DNA of 64,000 nucleotides from positions 1,054,001 to 1,118,000 of the forward strand of contig CP087216.1 in the NCBI GenBank assembly GCA_020912385.1, given 5' to 3'. This DNA is from Neofusicoccum parvum. Lineage: Eukaryota; Ascomycota; Dothideomycetes; Botryosphaeriales; Botryosphaeriaceae. A model generated the notes under the pieces. That model saw only the letters and a program-made list of their open reading frames with translations, was not told the origin of the DNA and did not search any database. Shown in pieces: positions 57,398 through 64,000 of the stretch. Made by a program: the position numbers and the translations under genes. The first letter of the stretch is position 1; each line of letters begins with the position of its first letter.

Positions 57398-60300
57398 ATG
57401 AAGAGGAAGCGCAGGGCGAGCGCCCACCAAGGCCGCGATTGCGACGCTGGGCCCGCGCGCCCGCCCCCGGTGATACACCCCGTTCTGCAACGCTTCTACC
57501 CGCAGGTGCTCCCCCTCCGCCAATTCCTGCTGTCGAAGCTGGCCCGCGCCTCGACCCGCAAGCGGCGCCGCATCGCACAGCTCGGCCTGGCGCGCGAACC
57601 AACCGCCGCCCCTGGTGCCGTGGCCCACGACGATCTGCGCCGCCTCCTGGACGACACATGGGTTGGCTGCGCCCAGCAAGCGGCCCCAGCCGCGCTCGCC
57701 GATCTCCAGAATGACCTCAAAATATTCTCCCAACAGCTCCCCTCGAGCAGCAGCGCAAGCGACGTGTGTCCGGAGCTTCAGTCGGAGGTACGTCCGCCCA
57801 AGCGAGGAATGCTCCCCTGCAGCGAGGCCCGCCGGTCTGGAAACCATTGAACCCAACGGCCGCCGTACCTGCAGCACAGTATTTGATCACGCGTGCTGAG
57901 CGCCGTCTTTCCAGATCGTCGACTTTATCATCCGATCACTGTTCAGGAAGCATCCCGGCCAGCATCGGCCGCCTCACGTACTCTGTTACGGGTTCGAGCG
58001 AGCATCATGCCCGGATCACCGCGCTCTCCAGCCGGAAGCGCCTCCAAGTCTCTCCGGCATCCTGCCCCGCTATCCCAACGGCCACGTTGAAACCGTCAAG
58101 GGTCCAGTATGGTCCGCGCTGCTGGTCACTCTGGGCCACGGCGGCGACCGAATCATGATAGAGCTGCTGATGAACTGTGGAGTTTTTGCTTCTCTAGACG
58201 GCCCGAGTGGGACGTGCTATCAGCTGAGTGGTAAGTTTTTTTTTTTGGACGAGTGTCGTCGATATATCTGAGACGCGACAGGAAAACCGCTGGCGGTCCT
58301 TGAGCCCGTCTTGCCGCACAAGGGGCTGCAGAATAAATTTGCGGAGAACGAAGTTTCCATCCCTGCCGCGGGACCTAGCAGGCCTAGGGACAAGGGTTCG
58401 GACAGCCTTACGGCAATCACTTTTGTCAGAAGCCGCATGCTTTACGCGAGAGCAGCCCTTAATGCAAAGGGTGAAGTGTGTTTTGGCCTCCGTCATATCC
58501 GTACTGGACCCCGGTTCCCTCGTAATGATTCAGACTGATACCTCCAGATGTCCTCAACCGCCTCTCCGATCACACGTCCCTGAAGCAGACGGTCCACATC
58601 TTGAAATACATTTTTCCGCGGCAATTCGGCCTGCACAATGTATTCACGTCCAAGACGGACTATCGGGAGACGTCTCAGCCGTTCAAGGATTATACGTTGC
58701 GTGAGAAAGAGATTGCGCATGACAGATTGCGCAAGATGTCTAAGAAGCACCAGAGCGGCTCAAGTTCGTCTGACTTCAAGGACGTGATACCCAAAAGACT
58801 GAGAGGTCACGTAGTCGACCTTGTCCGCCGTCTCCGGCTTTTGCACGGCCGCTGTTCCTACGTCGAATTGCTTCGTCATTACTGCCCTTTTACAGAGACC
58901 CAACATGAACCCCAGGTATCCGATGATGAGGCTCAACACCCAGCGCCCTTTCCCATCCGTGATACCGAAGATTCGGGGGCAGTTGGGGGGGCTGATTCAA
59001 TCCAGCGAAATATGCTGACGGGTCAGACAAATCCAGCACAGGTGAAGACTGGTCTGGAAAGTGTGTGCTTTACCGACCTCGCAACTCCTGAACACCAGGT
59101 CTCGGCTTTCTGTCGTGCTGTCATCAACAATGTTATACCAAACGGGTTTTGGGGTGATGAGGAGACTCAAACTCACAACAAACATGTTTTCCTGCGCCAT
59201 GTCGACCGATTTGTGTGCCTTCGCCGCTTTGAGAGTCTGACGCTACACGAGGTCATGCAGGACTTGAAGGTATTCCTTCCGCTCTTCAATCCCTGTGACT
59301 GTAGCTCATTCGCGCAGGTCGCAGATATTGCTTGGCTTCGTCCCCAGAACTTTCGTGTAGGAAGCAAGATGTCACGGACGGATTTCGACAAAAGACGTGA
59401 GCTACTCGCAGAGCTCATCTACTACCTATTCGATTCTTTCCTGGTCCTTCTGATCCGAACCAACTTCCATGTGACAGAATCAAATGTCGACAGGAACCGT
59501 CTCTATTACTTCCGGCATGATGTATGGAGAAAGCTATCAGAGCCTGCATTGACGCACTTAAAGACCACCATGTTTGAGGAAATGAAGATGGAACGAGCAA
59601 CCAAAATATTAGCAGCACGCCAACTTGGGTACAGTCAGGTTCGACTTCTTCCGAAGAAAACAGGTGCTCGGCCAATCACCAATTTGAGGAGACGGATGCA
59701 AATCATGGTCAATGGTAAACCCATTCTAGGCAGGAGTATCAATTCGGTGATGAAGCCAGTCTTTAATGTCCTTAACTATGAAAAGGTAGGGTTTTAACTT
59801 TCCGGCTGTGAATGTGGATACTGACTTTGTTCTTTGCAGTCTATACAGCCTCACAAACTCGGCCCATCACTTTTCTCTGTTGGAGACATATACCCTCGAC
59901 TCAAAGAGTTTCGGTCGGCTCTAGAACAGCGTGGCTTCGTCGGAAACACACTCTACTTCGTCAAGATCGACGTGAAATCCTGCTTCGACACGATTCCCCA
60001 GAAGCAGCTCCTGAAAATCATCAGAGACTTGCTGAGCCTGGAGGAGTACCGTGTCACAAAGCATGTCGAGGTCGACGCAGCAGTGCCATGCCAATACTCA
60101 AAGAATGTTTATTCCTCTGTGAAGCCGATTAAAAGATACATGGCGCGCGCGAGAGCGGCCGGTGATCGGCGTGACTTCGAGGATTTTCTTCGGACAGAGA
60201 TGGGCGTCAAAACTGGCAGTACGGTGTTCGTCGACTCCGCCATGGAGCAACAGCAGAGCAAGAACGAGGTGATGAAGCTCTTGACGGAACATGTCGAGCG

Positions 60301-61590
60301 CAATATTGTCAAGGTCGGCAAAAAATATTACAGGCAAAAGACAGGCATTCCGCAAGGTTCGGTCCTATCCACTTTGCTTTGCAACTTCTTCTACGCAGAG
60401 CTGGAAGCAAGTCTCCTCGGCTTTCTGACAGGCGACACCAGCGTGTTGCTCCGTCTCATCGACGACTCCTTACTAATCACGACAGAGCGGGAGCACGCCG
60501 AACGATTCCTGCAGATCATGTATGAAGGGAACGAGGATTACGGAATCAGCATCAAGAAGGACAAGACCTTGACGAACTTCACCTGCAGGATCGGCGAGAC
60601 TGAGGTGCCCAGATTGCCGTCTCAGACAAGCTTTCCGTACTGTGGTATCCGGATCAGCACGAGAGATCTCAACATCACCAAGGACTTCCAGTTGAAGGAC
60701 CAGCGACGTAAGCAACTTAGATGACGCGGAGCCAAGCCATGGAGGCTAACTGACAGCGAACAGGAGTGCGCGATGGTCTGACCGTAGAGTTTTCGAAGCT
60801 CCCCGGACAGACATTCCACCGAAAGACTTTGAAGTAAGTCAAAACCGGGTCCCCGCGCAGCAGGTGGCAGCCCATTAACCACTTTCGTATAGTGCTTTGA
60901 AGATCCAGCTGCACGGGATGTTTCTCGACACGTCGTTCAACGAGAGGCTGACGGTGCTTGGCAACCTTTACCGGTGCTTCGTGGACGCGGCGCGGAAGTG
61001 CTTCCAGTACATCAAGTGCCTGCCAGCGCAGAGGCGAAGGAGCGACGGGCTTCTTATCAGTAAGTGCGGGTTGAGGCATGGATATGGATCGTCGATCTAG
61101 TGTGGCGATCAGGTCTCGTGTCCGGGAAGACACGGTCGATCAGCGGGAGGAGGACATGGACAAGGGTGAGGCTGACATGGTTTGCGGTGCGCAGAGACAG
61201 TTCACGACGTCGCGGGGTTGGCGTCGGGCATGATGCGGCGCAAGAGGGCGCGCGGAAGGGCGGCGGCGTGGGCGAGCTACCGCTGCGAGGTGAGCCGACG
61301 TCATACAAGATGGTGAGTCGCCCACTTGGCTACTGCGCACCGCCCCTTGCCCAGAGCAGCTGAAAAGGGCGCCTGTGGCTGCTGTGGCGTGCCGCAGTCG
61401 AACGCTCTCCAACGGCCGCGTTCACGCACTGACTCGCCGCAGGCTCTGCTGCCACGCCTTCCAGTCGGTGTTTCAGTGCAGGCAGACGAAGTACGGCGTG
61501 TTCCTGCAGTGGCTGGCGGCCAGCATGGCGAGCGCGCACCCTCGCGGGCGCGTCGAGCGCGAGCAGCTCGTGCAGGCCGTCAGCGCATGA
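57398..61590 (+). CDS. TERT: Telomerase reverse transcriptase (TERT)
   Basis: Nine exons: 57398-57787, 57915-58230, 58282-58500, 58548-59785, 59840-60707, 60764-60833, 60893-61059, 61195-61312, 61443-61590; introns of 127, 51, 47, 54, 56, 59, 135 and 130 bp; 1177 residues. It extends telomeres by copying an RNA template. The N-terminal region has HPVLQRFYPQVLPLRQFL and IVDFIIRSLF; FPRQFGLHNVF lies near 331-341. The T motif is FDSFLVLLIRTNFHVTE (603-619) with YYFRHDVWRKL (628-638). RT motifs 1 and 2 are VRLLPKKTGARPITNLRR (673-690), A is FVKIDVKSCFDTIPQ (Asp765), B' is GIPQGSVLSTLLCNFFY, C is LLRLIDDSLLIT (Asp929, Asp930), and E is FPYCGI. The C-terminal extension has FQSVFQCRQTKYGVFLQWL. All three catalytic Asp are present, so it looks functional. 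Confidence 0.96.
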
Positions 61591-62087
61591 GATAGGGAGG
61601 CCCGGAGGCCGCGCGGAGGGCGTGTGCGCTGGGGCGAGGAGAAGGGGAGGCTCGGTAATTCGCGAATCGCGATCTAGACTGCGGCGGGGCGGGCTTGGGT
61701 GGTGGGAAAAGCTGGACACCGGGCCCGGGCGCGCGGTGCGTGGTGAGAGCGTTTGGGGCTTGGCTGGGCGGGCGGGCGTGGGCGCGCTGGGGCGCGATGA
61801 TGCAGCGCTGATGCACGCGGGAGGCTGCCGCATCGCAGAAGCCAGCCTCGATGATGCGCCAGCCCCCGGGTTTTGGCGCTGTCGCGACACCTCTTACTTA
61901 TTGCTGCGGCCGCGCCCTGCTCGCCGCCGCCGCTGCTGCTGCTCCTAGATAATTTCTTTTGCGCCGCCCGTGCTCGCTGGCTGCCCTCGAGCCTCCGAAT
62001 TATTAAGGATCCCGCGCGCCAAAAGCGGTCAAGTGGTGACACTGACTACTCAAGCGACCGGGGTGTGCGAGTCGCTCCCCCTTCGCC
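61591..62087. other. Intergenic region, TERT / TBC gene
   Basis: 497 bp between two same-strand genes; contains the TBC gene promoter. Nothing further recognised. Confidence 0.5.
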
Positions 62088-64000
62088 ATGCCCGCAACTT
62101 CCTGCCATGCGCGCGCCCCATTGCACTCATATACCCCCCGATTCTGCGCGCCCACAAGAGAGCCGTGGCCGAGCCTCACCCGCATCGTCGAGCAGCCCTT
62201 CCATTCTTCCGACTATGCTTATTGCGAGCCTGTGACGCCCGACGACGACCCTGTGGGCGCTGCACCGCGCTGTCTCTCCTCCGCGACACTTCCCTGCTCC
62301 GCCGCCGCCGCCAACAACCAAGCCCCCCGTATCCGCCCTCTCCTGAGACCGATGACCACGTCGCGCCTCCAGACGATGCACCAATTCGCCCACCCTCCCG
62401 CGCCTGACTCTCCCCCCGACCTAACCGACTCCAAGTCGTCCAAGTCGTCGTCGCTGCCGGACTCCAGCCTCTCCGAGCTGCCCGGCCCGCACGACATCTC
62501 GCACTTCGAGGACATCACGCTCGACGACATCAAGACGACCATTGTGAATGCCGACAAGCGGGACTCCGCCAAGGCCTTCGCCCCACGCTCGCCAATGGCT
62601 CCCACTGCAACCCTCACCCGCAGCTCCACGCTTCCGCACCCAGGCGCCACCCCCGGCCGCGACCTGACTACCTCCGCGAAGCCCAGCAGGCCGGGCCTGC
62701 ACGTGAACGTCAATGGCCATGCGAAAGACAGCTCGTCCACGCTTGGAATCCCCAGCCGCCGTGGCATGCGGAGGGGTTTCATCAGCCCCTCCACGCCCTC
62801 ATTAACCCCCGGCCGCCAGTCCAGGTCACCCTCGCCTGCCGGCGCTGCGCGCTCGCCGAGATCACCGTCGAAGCGCTTCACTGCACCACCATCGCCCACT
62901 TCGCGCACCGGCCCTCACGACTTCAGGCCCGGCCTCATGCCCACCGTCCGCAGACAGTCATGGCAGCCTGGGAGGAAGACGGTCGAGGAGCTGGAGGCTG
63001 AGTACCATGACTCGGACGAAGACCTTCCCGACGATGCCATCATGTGGAATGTTCCCATGTCGCCTCGCCCGCCGCACCAGCGATCGTCACGGTCTCCCTC
63101 CTTTTCCTCGGTTGCGGAGAGCGTGTCGGAAGCAAGACTTCACGCTTCCGACAACGGCCCGCCCAAGTCTCCCTCTCGATCCTCCACCGGCTCCTCCTAC
63201 GCCGCTTCGACCCACAGCAGCATCCCGGAAGACAGTGAGCTCGACATCACACGGACAAAGTCATGGGGACACGCACTCGAAGACCTCTCCAAGGAGGCCA
63301 GAGAACTGACAGAGGCGTTGGAAGAATATGCTGGAGAAACGGAGCGTCAACGTGAGGCAAGGATCCAGAGCGGCGTGGCTTCGGCACGGCCGTCGATAGA
63401 AAGGAACAAGAGCAGTCCGTCACTGGTACAATTACCCCCGATCCAAAAGGGAAACATTATGATCGACCCGCTGCCGATCAGCAAGGAGAAGGAGAAGGTT
63501 CTGAGTCGTACGCGACCGAGTTGGCTGCCGCCGAAAGACCAGAAGGAGGAGAGGAAGCATTTGAGAGAGTACCAGAAGATGATGGCAGCCGCGCAAGAAG
63601 CTGGCAAGTAATATTGATGATAGCCCGACTGCATTTGCTAACGGTCAACAGAGCGACGCATGGCCACAAAGCTTCAGGAAAAGCAGCAGCAACGCGACAC
63701 GACCCACACCTCGATTTCGCGCATCTGGGACCAACACGTCCTTCCCAACTGGACCCAGGTGATCAGCGAGCCACGGACCCGCGAGCTATGGTGGCGTGGT
63801 ATTACACCTCGTAGCCGCGGTACGGTCTGGAAACGCGCCATCGGAAACGAGCTGGGCTTGTCCGAAACTGGCTACAAGGCAGCACTAGAGCGTGCAAAGA
63901 AGCTGGACAAGAAGCTCGCGAAGCTGGACCCGGAATCAAAGGGCAATGCACGCGAATCTGTGTGGTTCGACAGCATCAGGCGGGATACCAACGACGCATA
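62088..64000 (+). CDS. TBC-domain Rab GTPase-activating protein, 5' part
   Basis: Exon 62088-63603, a 48-bp GC-AG intron (63604-63651) and exon 63652 onward, cut off by the window edge. About 500 residues of Ser/Pro-rich, probably disordered sequence precede a helix ([20 protein letters not shown]). After the splice, [20 protein letters not shown] continues into DQHVLPNW and [20 protein letters not shown], the start of a TBC domain of the TBC1D12/14-like type. TBC proteins stimulate GTP hydrolysis on Rabs; the catalytic Arg and Gln fingers lie beyond the window. The ATG at 62088 has a GCCATGC context; a second in-frame ATG at 62352 (MTTSRLQTM) is a possible real start, since the first 88 residues look unconserved. 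Confidence 0.88.

Noticed and set aside
58548..60707. Reverse transcriptase motifs suggesting a retroelement
   Set aside because: The T motif, FPRQFGLHNVF segment, single-copy intron-rich structure and C-terminal extension identify TERT; no LTR, integrase, endonuclease or poly-A tail is present.

Overview
The window is a stretch of nuclear genome from a filamentous ascomycete (Pezizomycotina). The evidence is many short GT-AG introns (mostly 47-180 bp) with GTRNGT donors and CTRAC-like branch sites, compact genes, and families typical of that group: a LaeA/UMTA-type methyltransferase, a TRI12-like transporter, a Zn2Cys6/Fungal_trans_2 factor, Ser/Thr-rich GPI proteins and a fungal telomerase. 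A Dothideomycete is my guess from overall sequence feel only. Gene models below were built by joining reading frames at splice sites; exon lengths sum to whole codons in every complete model.

Layout. 1-7 kb: a group with an accessory, secondary-metabolism flavour (3' end of a UMTA-type methyltransferase, a TRI12-like MFS efflux pump, a RidA-fold protein without the usual catalytic Arg, and a short-chain dehydrogenase), separated by 1-1.5 kb gaps. 8-16 kb: a four-TM membrane protein, a large low-complexity protein of unknown function and a GPI-anchored wall protein, with a cluster of DNA hairpins between the last two. 17-36 kb: dense housekeeping genes, mostly in head-to-head pairs: enolase/RPT4, a small mitochondrial protein/RAMP4, ERD1/a small membrane protein, an ERG26-like dehydrogenase/NAT9, ERG12/ATP11, a GPI protein/a coiled-coil protein. 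36-50 kb: an RRM-like/low-complexity protein, a Zn2Cys6 regulator paired with an AIG1/FAR-17a hydrolase, a C2H2-like protein and the Rab geranylgeranyltransferase beta subunit (BET2). 50-64 kb: a DH-BAR-SH3 Rho GEF head-to-head with a complete nine-exon telomerase reverse transcriptase (TERT), then the 5' part of a TBC-domain Rab GAP running off the right end.

Functional links: ERG12 and the ERG26-like enzyme belong to mevalonate/sterol chemistry; ERD1, RAMP4, BET2 and the TBC protein act in secretion; ATP11 and one or two small proteins are mitochondrial. I see no CRISPR array, intact transposon, rRNA or convincing tRNA. I did not find a clearly new multi-gene system. The items most worth a second look are the hairpin cluster near 15 kb, two GC-AG introns, the Arg-less RidA protein, the ERD1 donor anomaly and the TERT motif C variant.
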